Below are positions 25,193-33,687 of a stretch of 64,000 bases of DNA, piece by piece. Origin of the DNA: JADJOY01 sp046331705 [NCBI: bacterium] (GTDB taxonomy: Bacteria > JADJOY01). The first letter of the stretch is position 1, and every line of letters starts with the position of its first letter. A model generated the notes under the pieces. The model was not told the DNA's origin. It saw only the letters and a list, made by a program, of their open reading frames with translations, and made no database searches. Where the stretch lies: the NCBI GenBank assembly GCA_046331705.1, contig JAXLQJ010000008.1, positions 62,001-126,000 of the forward strand. Reading direction: 5' to 3'. The position numbers were made by a program, and so were the translations under genes.

Positions 25193-25267
25193 CGCGACGG
25201 GGCCGTTGCGGGTCCGGGAAGCTCGTGCGGCGCCCGCACGCGCCGCGCGCCTGTTGCGCGAACGCCG

Positions 25268-26686
25268 TCACACGTCCTCGGGCGTCCAGCGCAGGTGGAG
25301 CTGACGCGCCGCCAGGGCTTCGTTCACGCGCCGAACGGGTGTGGAATGCGGAGCCGAGCGCACGGTCTCGGGATCGGTATCCATTTCCTGGCGAACGGCC
25401 TTCACCGCGTCGATGAAGCGATCCAGCTCCTCGAGCGATTCGGTCTCGGTGGGCTCGATCAGGATCGCGCCCTTGACGTGGATCGGGAAATACACCGTGG
25501 GCGGATGGAAGCCGTGATCGAGCAGGCGCTTGGCCAGGTCGAGCGTGGCCAGATCGCTCGGAAAGCCCTTGTCGGTCGCGACGAACTCGTGGAACGACGG
25601 CGTCGCGAACGGCACGTGAAGCGTGTCCTTGAGGCGCGCCTTCAAGTAGTTCGCGTTGAGCACCGCCTCTTCGCTCACTTCCTTGAGGCCGGCGCCGCCC
25701 AGCGAGCGGATGTACGTCCAGGCCCGGATGTACATGCCCCATTGCCCGAAATACGCCTTCACGGGGCCGATGGACTCGGGCTGGCCGGAGCCGGGCGCGA
25801 AGGGCGCCAGCTTGGAGACGTAGCCGATCGGACCGGAGCCGGGGCCGCCACCGCCGTGCGGCGTGGTGAAGGTCTTGTGCAAGTTGAAGTGCATCACGTC
25901 CACGCCGAGCTTGCCGGGCTGGAAGATCCCCATGACCGCGTTGAAGTTGGCGCCGTCCATGTAGAGCAACGCGTCCTTGGCGTGCAGCGCGTCCGCGATC
26001 CGGCGCAGGTCGCGCTCGTAGAGGCCGCAGGTGTTGGGGTTGGTGATCATGATGCCGGCGACCGTGTCGTCCAGATGCGGCAACACGTCCTCGAGCCGCA
26101 GGTACCCGTCCGCGCCCGAGCTGATGTTCTTGCACTTGAACCCGGTCATCGCCGCCGAGGCCGGATTGGTGCCGTGCGCCGTGTCCGGGATGAGGATCAC
26201 GTTCTTGGCGGTGTTCCCGCGCTTCACGTGGTAGGCCTTCATCATGAAGGTGGCGGTGAGCTCGCCGTGGGCGCCGGCGGCGGGTAGCAGGCAGACCTGA
26301 TCGAAGCCCGACACCTCCGCCAGGTCGCGCGCCAGCTCGTCCATGATGCGCTGGTGAGCGTCCAGGTAAGGCGCCGGCCAGTAGGGGTGCGGCGACGCGA
26401 AACGGGGGTCCGCGGCGACGGCCTCGTTGAGCCGCGGGTTGTGCTTCATCGTGCAGCTGCCCAGCGGATAGAGGCCGCGGTCGATGTCGAAGTTGAGCGT
26501 CGAGAGCCGCGTGTAGTGACGCACGGCCTCGGGCTCCGAGACCTGCGCCATGCCGCCGCAGTGGTCACTGCGCTCGGGCAGGTCGAGCGCCACGGCGTCG
26601 ACCTCGGGATTGGGCGCGAGCGCCTGGAAGCCGTCGCGATCGTCGCGAGCGATGTGGAAGATGGGGCGATCAACGACCGATCGCAT
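25268..26686 (-). CDS. gcvPB: Glycine dehydrogenase (decarboxylating) subunit 2
   Basis: 472 aa PLP subunit of the P protein, which decarboxylates glycine. The PLP lysine is in NLHKTFTTPHGGGGPG (about K271), with LGSCTMKHNPRLNE, PDTAHGTNPASAAM and DGANFNA. The start overlaps gcvPA by 17 bases. The two-subunit P protein is the form usual in many deltaproteobacteria and Gram-positives. Confidence 0.95.
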   Translation of the reverse strand: MRSVVDRPIFHIARDDRDGFQALAPNPEVDAVALDLPERSDHCGGMAQVSEPEAVRHYTRLSTLNFDIDRGLYPLGSCTMKHNPRLNEAVAADPRFASPHPYWPAPYLDAHQRIMDELARDLAEVSGFDQVCLLPAAGAHGELTATFMMKAYHVKRGNTAKNVILIPDTAHGTNPASAAMTGFKCKNISSGADGYLRLEDVLPHLDDTVAGIMITNPNTCGLYERDLRRIADALHAKDALLYMDGANFNAVMGIFQPGKLGVDVMHFNLHKTFTTPHGGGGPGSGPIGYVSKLAPFAPGSGQPESIGPVKAYFGQWGMYIRAWTYIRSLGGAGLKEVSEEAVLNANYLKARLKDTLHVPFATPSFHEFVATDKGFPSDLATLDLAKRLLDHGFHPPTVYFPIHVKGAILIEPTETESLEELDRFIDAVKAVRQEMDTDPETVRSAPHSTPVRRVNEALAARQLHLRWTPEDV

Positions 26687-27995
26687 GGCGGCGAACCTCC
26701 TCGACGATGGCCTGCGCGTCCGGGTAGTGAAGCTCCGTCACGTTGACGAGATAGCGGTGCCGCATCGCCGGGTCCGCGGGATAGAACCGTGCGAGCGGCA
26801 CGCCCAGCACGAAGCCCTCCCTCGCCAACGACTCGTGAAGCCCCGGCTTCCTGGCGAGATCGATCACGAACTCGTTGAAAAAGGGGCCGTCGTACGGGAG
26901 CTCGATCCCTGCGGCCGCGAGCCCCCGCGCGACGTAGTGCGCCGCCTTGGCGTTCTGGCGCGCGACGTCCTCGAGACCGCGCCGCCCCATCAAGCTCAGG
27001 TAGGTCACGGCGCGCAGGCACATGAGGCCCGACGCCGTGCAGATGTTCGAGGTGGCGCGATCGCGTCGGATGAACTGCTCGCGCGTCGCGAGGGTGATGC
27101 AGTACGCTTCCTTGCCGTCGGCGTCGACGGTGCGGCCGATGAGCCGCCCCGGCAGCTGCCGGACGTTTTCCTTCTTGGTCGCGAAATACCCCGAGGTGGG
27201 CCCGCCGAGCTGCACCGGGATGCCAAAGCTCTGGATCTCGCCCACGGCGATCTGGCACGGCACCGGCGGCAGCAGCGCCAGCGACATCGCCTCGGTCGCG
27301 CACCAGATGGTGAACGCGTTCGCGGCGAGGCCCGCGGTGTCCTCGACGACGCCGAAGAAGTTGGGGCTCTGGACCACCACGGCGAGCGCGGACGCCTGAT
27401 CCGCCGCCGACACCTCGAAGCGCGTGCGCCCGCTCGCGGGATCCACCGGCAGCTCGACGATCTCGATGCCATCCTGAAACGAGAGATAGGTACGCAGCAC
27501 CGCCAGGTACTCCGGGTGCAGCGCGCCCGCGACGTAGAGGCGATGCGCCTTCGGCCGCAGGCGCTTCGCCATCAGCACCGCCTCGGCGAGCGCCGTGCTG
27601 CCGTCGTACATGCCGGCGTTGGCGATCTCCTGCCCGGTGAGCATCGCGGAGTACGTCTGGAACTCGTAGTACATGACGCAGGTGCCCTGGGCGATCTCGG
27701 GCTGATACGGCGTGTAGCTCGTGAGCCACTCGCTGCGCGCCACGACGCGCTCGAGCGCCGCGGGGATGAAGTGCGAATAGAGCCCGCCTCCGACCAGCGC
27801 GACCCGCGGCCGCTGGATCCCCATCGCTTCGATGTCGCGCCAGAGCTGCGCCTCGGGGACCGGACCATGGATGGCGAGCGGACGCTGCATCCGGTCCGCG
27901 GCGGGAATCGACGCGAACAATGCCTCGACGTCGGGCGCCCCGATCGCGCGCAGCATCTCCGCTCGCGTCGCGGGGGTAAGACCGCTGTAACGCAT
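26670..27995 (-). CDS. gcvPA: Glycine dehydrogenase (decarboxylating) subunit 1
   Basis: 441 aa. MRYSGLTPATRAEMLRAIG, SYTPYQPEIAQGTC, QTYSAMLTGQEIANAGMYDG and GGPTSGYFATKKE mark the alpha subunit of the split P protein. GGAGG lies 9 bases before the ATG. First gene of a five-gene minus-strand unit. The 147-bp region upstream is shared with a divergent reductase; I found no glycine riboswitch core in it. Confidence 0.95.
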   Translation of the reverse strand: MRYSGLTPATRAEMLRAIGAPDVEALFASIPAADRMQRPLAIHGPVPEAQLWRDIEAMGIQRPRVALVGGGLYSHFIPAALERVVARSEWLTSYTPYQPEIAQGTCVMYYEFQTYSAMLTGQEIANAGMYDGSTALAEAVLMAKRLRPKAHRLYVAGALHPEYLAVLRTYLSFQDGIEIVELPVDPASGRTRFEVSAADQASALAVVVQSPNFFGVVEDTAGLAANAFTIWCATEAMSLALLPPVPCQIAVGEIQSFGIPVQLGGPTSGYFATKKENVRQLPGRLIGRTVDADGKEAYCITLATREQFIRRDRATSNICTASGLMCLRAVTYLSLMGRRGLEDVARQNAKAAHYVARGLAAAGIELPYDGPFFNEFVIDLARKPGLHESLAREGFVLGVPLARFYPADPAMRHRYLVNVTELHYPDAQAIVEEVRRHAIGR

Positions 27996-28142
27996 CGTCG
28001 AAAGACCTCCGGATTGTGAACGAAGCTGTGGCCCTGCCGCGCGGAAAGCCGCGTAGTGTGACCGAACGCCGGCGCCTTTTCCAGACCGGAAGCCGCGCGG
28101 GTCTGTGCTAGGTTCCGGGCCCCTCGTACGCGGAGACAAGCG

Positions 28143-29324
28143 ATGCCCACACGTGCCCGCCCCAAGCGCTCCTCCGGCGATCACGCTCCCACCACGCTCA
28201 TCACGGGCGCCACGGGCTTCCTGGGCAGGAATCTGCTCTACCGTCTGCTGGAGGCCGACGAGACCAGCCGCTACGCGTTGCTGGTGCGCGGCTCGGAGAC
28301 CTCGAGCCCGCGCAAGCGACTGCAGCGGCTGCTCGTGGGCAAGTACGGCGACGAGCGCACCGCCGAGCTGACCAAGCGCATCGACCTGGTCATGGGCGAC
28401 GTGAGCTGGGAGCACTTCGGGCTCGACGATCGCTCGTACGAGGCGCTCGCCGCCAACACCCACCGCATCATCCACGCCGCGGCGTCGGTGGCGTTCGCGC
28501 TACCGCTGGAGCAGGCGCGGACGATCAACGTCGGCGGCACCAAACACATCCTCGACTTCGCGTCCGCCTGCGGGAAGCACGGCGACTTCGAGCGTCTCGA
28601 CTACATCGGCACCGCCTTCGTGGCCGGCGACCGCGCGGGAACCGTCCTCGAGGACGAGCTCGATTGCGGCCAGCATTTCCACAACACCTACGAGCAGACC
28701 AAGTTCGAAGCCGAGAAGCTGGTCCGCGAGCACTGGAAGGACCTGCCGATCACCATCCACCGCCCGAGCATCGTGGTGGGCGAGTCCAAGACCGGGAAGA
28801 CCTCGAGCTTCAACGTCCTCTACTTCCCGCTCAAGATCTACGCGCGCGGCCTGTGGCGCTGGATTCCCGGGTCGCCGAGCACCGAGGTCGACATCGTGCC
28901 CATCGACTACGTGTGCGACGCCGTGCTCGGGTTGAGCCGCGATCCCAGCACGCTGGGGCGCTGCTTCCACGTCACCTCGAGCGATCACTCGACCACCATC
29001 GGCCGCGCCGCCGAGATGGCCAGCCATTACTTCGCCCAGAAGCCGGTGCGCTTCTTCCCGCCCAGCTTCTACATGAACGTGATCCACCGCAGCGTAGTGG
29101 TGGGAACGCTGCCCTTCCCGCGTCTGCACGACACGCTCATCAACAAGGGCTCGCTCTACCTGCCCTACTTCCTCATGAACTTCCATTTCGACGACCGCAA
29201 CGCCCGCTCCGTTCTCGAGCCGCACGGCATCCGCGCGCCCAAGGCCGAGGAGTACTTCGCGCAGATCTTCCAGTACGCCATCGACACCGAATGGGGCAAG
29301 AAGCTGCCCGACCGCGGCGATTGA
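28143..29324 (+). CDS. NAD(P)-dependent reductase, thioester-reductase/male-sterility type
   Basis: 393 aa extended SDR. TTLITGATGFLGRNLLY (about 18-34) binds the cofactor, NTHRIIHAAASVAFALPLEQ and NVGGTKHILDFA follow, and YEQTKFEAEKLVRE holds the catalytic Tyr/Lys. VDIVPIDYVCDAV is typical of the NAD_binding_4 branch that reduces acyl or aminoacyl thioesters, or acts on fatty-acyl chains. There is no adenylation or carrier domain here, so the substrate is probably a free CoA or ACP thioester. TGCTAGGTT (28106-28114) upstream may be an extended -10. Confidence 0.85.
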   Translation: MPTRARPKRSSGDHAPTTLITGATGFLGRNLLYRLLEADETSRYALLVRGSETSSPRKRLQRLLVGKYGDERTAELTKRIDLVMGDVSWEHFGLDDRSYEALAANTHRIIHAAASVAFALPLEQARTINVGGTKHILDFASACGKHGDFERLDYIGTAFVAGDRAGTVLEDELDCGQHFHNTYEQTKFEAEKLVREHWKDLPITIHRPSIVVGESKTGKTSSFNVLYFPLKIYARGLWRWIPGSPSTEVDIVPIDYVCDAVLGLSRDPSTLGRCFHVTSSDHSTTIGRAAEMASHYFAQKPVRFFPPSFYMNVIHRSVVVGTLPFPRLHDTLINKGSLYLPYFLMNFHFDDRNARSVLEPHGIRAPKAEEYFAQIFQYAIDTEWGKKLPDRGD

Positions 29325-29358
29325 CGGCGCCACACGCGACTCCCCCGAGGAACGATTC

Positions 29359-30018
29359 ATGCCGCCATCCCAACCGAGCCACGCCGGCCCGCCGGGCAAC
29401 ATTCGCGACACCCTGTTCGGCGATCTCCCTCTCTCCGAATGGAGCCAAGACAAACCCGAGGCCGAGCCGTGGACGTGGTTCGCCGAGGCTCGGGCCGCGC
29501 GCGATCGCGGCGACGAGGCCGGCGCCGTGCACGCGCTGGAGCGCGTTCTCGGCGCGCGCGGGCTGGAAGCCCGCCACTATCTGCAAGCCTTCCAGGGCCT
29601 GCGGGAGCTCGGTTTCGCGGCACCCGACGAGGTCGCCAAGAACGTGCTGGGCGTCGTCGTCGAGGTCGCGATGGACGATGGCCTCGACCTGCTGGCTGCG
29701 TACGCCGATCGCAGCGCCCGCTACTACAACTACTCCGGCGCAGGCGTGGTGTGGGATCGACCCGACGATTCGCTCGACGAGCCGATCGCGGCGGTGCTCG
29801 ACGCCGGCAGCACGATCGTCGCCCAGATCGGCCCGTGGGACGGCGACCGCCCCGAGCCGCCGCCCAACGGCCACGTGCGCCTCAACATGCTCACGCCTTC
29901 CGGGCTGCATTTCGGGCAGGCCCCGTTCGAGGCGTTCGCCCGCGACGGGTTGGCGGGACCGCTGCTGCAGGCGGCCACCCAGCTCATGCAACGGCTCGTG
30001 ACGCTGAGCGGACGCTGA
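29359..30018 (+). CDS. Conserved hypothetical protein
   Basis: 219 aa, not recognised. GAGGAACG stands before the ATG. Residues 30-80 look helical and TPR-like (WFAEARAARDRGDEAGAVHAL); the middle has VAMDDGLDLLAAYADRSARY and the C-terminal half a mixed fold (GHVRLNMLTPSGLHFGQAPF). No signal peptide or membrane helix. It follows the reductase by 34 bp and may be co-transcribed. Confidence 0.75.
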   Translation: MPPSQPSHAGPPGNIRDTLFGDLPLSEWSQDKPEAEPWTWFAEARAARDRGDEAGAVHALERVLGARGLEARHYLQAFQGLRELGFAAPDEVAKNVLGVVVEVAMDDGLDLLAAYADRSARYYNYSGAGVVWDRPDDSLDEPIAAVLDAGSTIVAQIGPWDGDRPEPPPNGHVRLNMLTPSGLHFGQAPFEAFARDGLAGPLLQAATQLMQRLVTLSGR

Positions 30019-30049
30019 GCCGCGGGACAGCGGCGGCGACGCATCGGCG

Positions 30050-30387
30050 ATGCGGCCGCGCAAGCGAAGACGCAGCTCGATCCACACGACGGCGGGAACC
30101 ACCGCGGCCGTGGTGCAGCGCGCTGCCACGGTGGAGTCCGAGTCGCCGTGCCACGTGCTGCGGGTGACCATCGACACGCTGAGGCCCGATGCGCTCGGCT
30201 GGGTCGGCCGGGTCGGCCGGGCCAGCTCGACTACCTGAGCGAGGTCGAGCGCGCCGACGCGCTCGGCAACGCCCTGGCGAAGCTCGCGTCGAGCACCGCG
30301 GACCCCGCGAGCGAGCGCGTGGCCCTCGCCGCGGAGCCCCGAAACCCGTTCGCGCTGACTCGTTCGGCGCTGGCGCTCGCGCCCTGA
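30050..30387 (+). pseudogene. Decayed ends of a sulfatase-like gene
   Basis: Two short frames with no full gene. The first (to about 30210) reads HVLRVTIDTLRPDALGWVG, the N-terminal metal-site motif of arylsulfatase-type alkaline phosphatase superfamily enzymes (normally V.IDTLRADALG). A duplicated GGTCGGCCG (30202-30219) then breaks the frame, and another frame ends NPFALTRSALALAP with a TGA at about 30387, which looks like a TPR-type C-terminus. The middle of the gene is gone. The first motif is convincing, the second only suggestive. The remainder of 30019-30505 holds nothing else I can name. Confidence 0.5.
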
Positions 30388-30505
30388 GCCTTCCGAGGGT
30401 CACACCACCCCGAGCGGTGGAACGGGAAACCCTGCGCGCGGATGCGCGATCGGCACGGCGACGCGCGGATCGCGTCGCGAGCGCACCGTTTCGCGCACCG
30501 CTTCC

Positions 30506-30522
30506 CGCACCGCTTCCCGAGT
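30506..30522 (+). repeat. Target-site duplication, left copy (17 bp)
   Basis: CGCACCGCTTCCCGAGT, identical to 31885-31901 on the other side of the insertion sequence. Confidence 0.75.
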
Positions 30523-30528
30523 GTTGTT

Positions 30529-30572
30529 AGCAAGTGAAAGTGTCCGGTGGTTTTGACAAGTGATCTGTCCGG
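30529..30572 (+). repeat. IS left end: two terminal boxes
   Basis: AGCAAGTGAAAGTGTCCGG (30529-30547) and ACAAGTGATCTGTCCGG (30556-30572) in tandem, probable transposase binding sites. Confidence 0.65.
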
Positions 30573-31794
30573 TCAGATCTCAGGCGGCCTCACCGACCCC
30601 GAGGGGTCTCGGTGCGCAGCAGGGAGTAGAGGGTTGCCGTCACGGTCGAACCGTCCGAGGCATTGCTCGGCTCGCCACACCGTGTGACTGGCGTCCAAGT
30701 GCCGCCGCACGAGGACCCGCATCCCTTCGCAGCTGCGACGCCCGCGCTGCTTGGCGATCTGCAGCCGCACCGTGCTCCAGGACCACGGTGTTGTCCTTGC
30801 CCACGACCCGTTCGTGTTCGTGACACAGCACCTGATTCAGGTCCACGCCCCCCAGCCCCACGAAGGCCGACGCGGGGTCCCGAGCCGGGCGCGCAAACAA
30901 TCGGTTGTACTCCGGACGAAACCGCTCCTCGAGGTAGCGGTTGGCGTCGACCACGGTGCGGATCCCGGCCACCCGTAGCTCGTTGACCAGGCGGTCCTGC
31001 AACGTCCGGTTCGCCCGTTCACTTCGGCCTCGCGCCTGGGGAAGGCGCGCCCGGATGTGCTCGATCCCCAAGCGATCCAACGCGCGGCCGACCTGCGTCC
31101 GCATCGTCGGATCGGGCGCCTCGCCGGCACGACGCGTGATCGCCGCCCAGCTCGCGCGATCCGTATAGAGCGTCATCGGCAGACCCTCTTGCTCAAACAC
31201 CGCCTTTAACCCCGCCATGACCGTGTCCGTGCTCTCGCTTTCCTCGATCCGACCGTAGAGCAGCTCGCTGGTGGCATCGTCGACCAGGGCGATCAGGGTC
31301 TGCTTCTCGTCGGGGCACAGCGCCAGCCATGCGTGGGGGCTGCCGTCGAGGTGCAGCATCTCGCCCCGGCAGGCCTTCGGCTCGCGGCGACGACGGTGCC
31401 GCCCCCGCGACCGCCGTCGGCGTACCAGGCCGGCCGCCTGCAGCGCCGTCTTCACCGTCGTGTACGAAAGCGTCACCGCATGCTCTCGCTGCGCGATCTG
31501 GTGAAAGTGGCGGACGTTGAAGCCGGTGTAGGTGTCGCGGTACAGCCGCAGCACGCGCTCGAGCTCCGCCGCGGGTGTGCGGCGGCCCGAGGGCCGACCT
31601 CGGCGACGGTCGAGCAAGCCGTCGTAACCGTGGCTCTCGAAGCGCGCCTTCCACCGACGCAGAGACCGTGGATCCATGCCCAGGATGTCGCTCGCCTGGA
31701 TCCAATTGATCTCCCCGCTCATCGCTCGAAGCATCACCTCACGAATCCGCATCGCCCGCTCCAGCGCGGTCGGACCGTAGAGCATCGGCAGCAT
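30573..31794 (-). pseudogene. IS1202/ISNCY-type DDE transposase, frameshifted near the 3' end
   Basis: The intact part (384-codon frame ending at 30640) starts MLPMLYGPTALERAMRIR, has a helix-turn-helix (about 25-60), then an RNase-H core with HLDGSPHAWLA (first Asp), LYTDRASWAAI (second Asp) and GRSERANRTLQDRLVNEL (Glu). After ERVVGKDNTV the frame drifts into Ala/Arg-rich sequence, while the neighbouring frame reads STVRLQIAKQRGRRSCEGMR and continues to a stop at 30573, the normal family C-terminus. One extra base near 30790 explains this. It may be a real mutation, a sequencing error or a programmed shift. ORFs on the plus strand here are shadows. Confidence 0.75.
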
Positions 31795-31834
31795 CCCCCT
31801 TGGGGACCGCCCTCTACCTCCCGAACGCCGAAAG

Positions 31835-31875
31835 CGGACACTTCACTTGCTCTTCGGAGCGGACAGATCATGTGC
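31835..31875 (-). repeat. IS right end: two terminal boxes
   Basis: CGGACACTTCACTTGCT (31835-31851) and CGGACAGATCATGTGC (31860-31875), the inverted relatives of the left-end boxes, in swapped order. Confidence 0.65.
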
Positions 31876-31884
31876 TCCCTACAC

Positions 31885-31901
31885 CGCACCGCTTCCCGAG
31901 T
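31885..31901 (+). repeat. Target-site duplication, right copy (17 bp)
   Basis: Exact copy of 30506-30522, abutting the right end of the insertion sequence. Confidence 0.75.
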
Positions 31902-32063
31902 TGCCGTGCCGACGGGCCGAGCCGTACCATGGCCGCGGTCGAGTGACCCTCCCCCGAGCGTCCGTGATCGCCCTCGCATCGATCGATTCTCCACGCCGCC
32001 GTCGCATGCCGAAAACCCGGCGCGCGGACTCGATCGAAACCGAGATTCGGGCGTAACGACGCG

Positions 32064-33563
32064 ATGAGAGTTCTGCTCGTCAACCCGGCGCTGGTGCCGA
32101 AGCGCCTCGGATCGTACGGACGTTTCGCGACCTCCGTCCCGCCCACGGGTCTTTGCTACCTGGCCTCGGTGTTGCGGCACGACGGCTTCGAGGTACGGGT
32201 CTACGACCAGCACGCCGCGCGCGAGGGCAACGATCCCCTGCTCGCGATGGTCGAAGCGTGGCGCCCCACGGTGGTGGGCTTCTCGACGCTCACCTTCGTG
32301 CTGGAAACCGTCGAGGACGCATCGCGACGCATCCACGAGCGCTTTCCCGAGACCCGCGTCGTCGTCGGCAACATCCACGCCACGTACTTTCCGCACGAGC
32401 TCCTCGAGCACGGAGTCGCCGATTACGTGGTGCGCGAGGAGGGCGAGGTCTCGTTCGTGGCACTCTGCCGAGCGCTACGCGACGGGCACGAGCCGCACGG
32501 CATCGCCGGGCTCAGCCTTCGCGAAGGCGGGAAGATCGTCGATCATCCAGCGCCCCCGCTCGTCGATCTCGACACCCTTCCCTACCCCGCGTGGGACCTG
32601 CTCGCGGGCTACACCTACGATCCCGAGCCGATGGGGCTCAAGCCGCTGCGCTCCGCGACGCAGCCCCTTCCCATCCAAGGATCGCGCGGGTGCCCGTTCG
32701 CGTGCACGTTTTGCAGCCAGGAAACCGTGTATCGCAAGGTCCGTGTCCGTCCCACCGAGTCGATCGTCGACGAGATGGAATGGGTGCATCGCACCTACGG
32801 CACCGAGGTCTTCGGCTTCATCGACGCGATCTTCCCGCTCTCCCTCAGGGCCGGACACGCGTTCGCCGACGACCTGATCCGCCGCGGGCTGCACCGGAAG
32901 CTGCGTTGGTTCACCGAGACTCGCGTGGATCTCGTCGATCGCGAGCTGCTGGCGCACCTCAAGGAAGCTGGTCTCACGTTCATCCAGTTCGGCATCGAGA
33001 GCGGCGATGACGACGTGCTCGCGGAGCACATGAACAAGCGTGCCACGGTGGAGGAAGCGCGCGCCGCGCTGCGCTGGACCCGCGAGCTCGGCATCCTCAC
33101 CTTCGGCCTCTTCGTGGTGGGCATGCCGTTCGAGACCCGCGAGCAGATCCTGCGCACCATCCGCCTCGCCAAGGAGCTCGACCCCGACATCGTGAAGTTC
33201 AACGTCGCGGTGCCCTTTCCCGGCAGCGCCATGTGGGAGCAGTACAAGCACAAGATCGGCAACCAGCCGTCGTGGAAATACAGCGGCTGGTACGACGCCA
33301 ACCTGAACGACTCCGAGAACATCCTGGCGGGCGACACGCTGCCCAGCCGCGAGCTCATGTACCTGCAGCGGCGCGCGATGTTCGAGTTCTACGCGCGTCC
33401 CAAGGTGGCGTGGCGTTACCTCGCCAGCGGGCTCGTCTCCCTCGACGTCCTCGGCCAGGGCTTCTACGTGATGGTGTCGGACCTGGTGAGATCCGCGTTC
33501 GGCTCGCGTCGCGCTCGTGTCGCGGCGATGCCCACGTCCTACACCGCCGCGCTCACGACCTGA
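32064..33563 (+). CDS. B12-binding-domain radical SAM protein
   Basis: 499 aa. An N-terminal cobalamin-binding-like domain (about 1-145; RVLLVNPALVP, PTVVGFSTLTF) precedes the radical SAM core with GSRGCPFACTFCSQE: cysteines at about 210, 214 and 217 bind the 4Fe-4S cluster. Further motifs are FGFIDAIFPLS and FIQFGIESGDDDVL. Such enzymes carry out methylations or ring rearrangements; many unassigned members occur in lipid, hopanoid or natural-product pathways. A methyltransferase gene follows 124 bp later. Starts 162 bp after the insertion sequence. Confidence 0.88.
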   Translation: MRVLLVNPALVPKRLGSYGRFATSVPPTGLCYLASVLRHDGFEVRVYDQHAAREGNDPLLAMVEAWRPTVVGFSTLTFVLETVEDASRRIHERFPETRVVVGNIHATYFPHELLEHGVADYVVREEGEVSFVALCRALRDGHEPHGIAGLSLREGGKIVDHPAPPLVDLDTLPYPAWDLLAGYTYDPEPMGLKPLRSATQPLPIQGSRGCPFACTFCSQETVYRKVRVRPTESIVDEMEWVHRTYGTEVFGFIDAIFPLSLRAGHAFADDLIRRGLHRKLRWFTETRVDLVDRELLAHLKEAGLTFIQFGIESGDDDVLAEHMNKRATVEEARAALRWTRELGILTFGLFVVGMPFETREQILRTIRLAKELDPDIVKFNVAVPFPGSAMWEQYKHKIGNQPSWKYSGWYDANLNDSENILAGDTLPSRELMYLQRRAMFEFYARPKVAWRYLASGLVSLDVLGQGFYVMVSDLVRSAFGSRRARVAAMPTSYTAALTT

Positions 33564-33687
33564 ACGCGGCGACTCGCGCGCGCCAACGAGCCGCCGCGCT
33601 CGGTCGCGGCGCGCGGCAAGGGTCACGGTGTCCGGGTGGCAGTGTCACGCGGATCGTGATCACCCCGCCTGCTAGGCTCCGCGCGGA

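Larger units (their letters stand above)
30523..31884 (-). mobile_element. IS1202/ISNCY-like insertion sequence, 1362 bp
   Basis: One transposase gene framed by related inverted end sequences and an exact 17-bp direct repeat. The ends begin GTTGTTAGCAAG and, inverted, GTGTAGGGAGCAC. Each end holds two boxes in which CAAGTGA- or CATGA-type sequence runs into TGTCCG. Long target duplications are known for the IS1202 family (recalled). The element sits beside the sulfatase remnant, between a hypothetical gene and a radical SAM gene. Confidence 0.75.

Noticed and set aside
27996-28142. Glycine riboswitch upstream of gcvPA
   Set aside because: The 147-bp gap is too short for a tandem aptamer and I could not find the conserved core by eye.
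28143-29324. Part of a natural-product cluster
   Set aside because: The reductase has no adenylation, ketosynthase or carrier domain and none is in the window.
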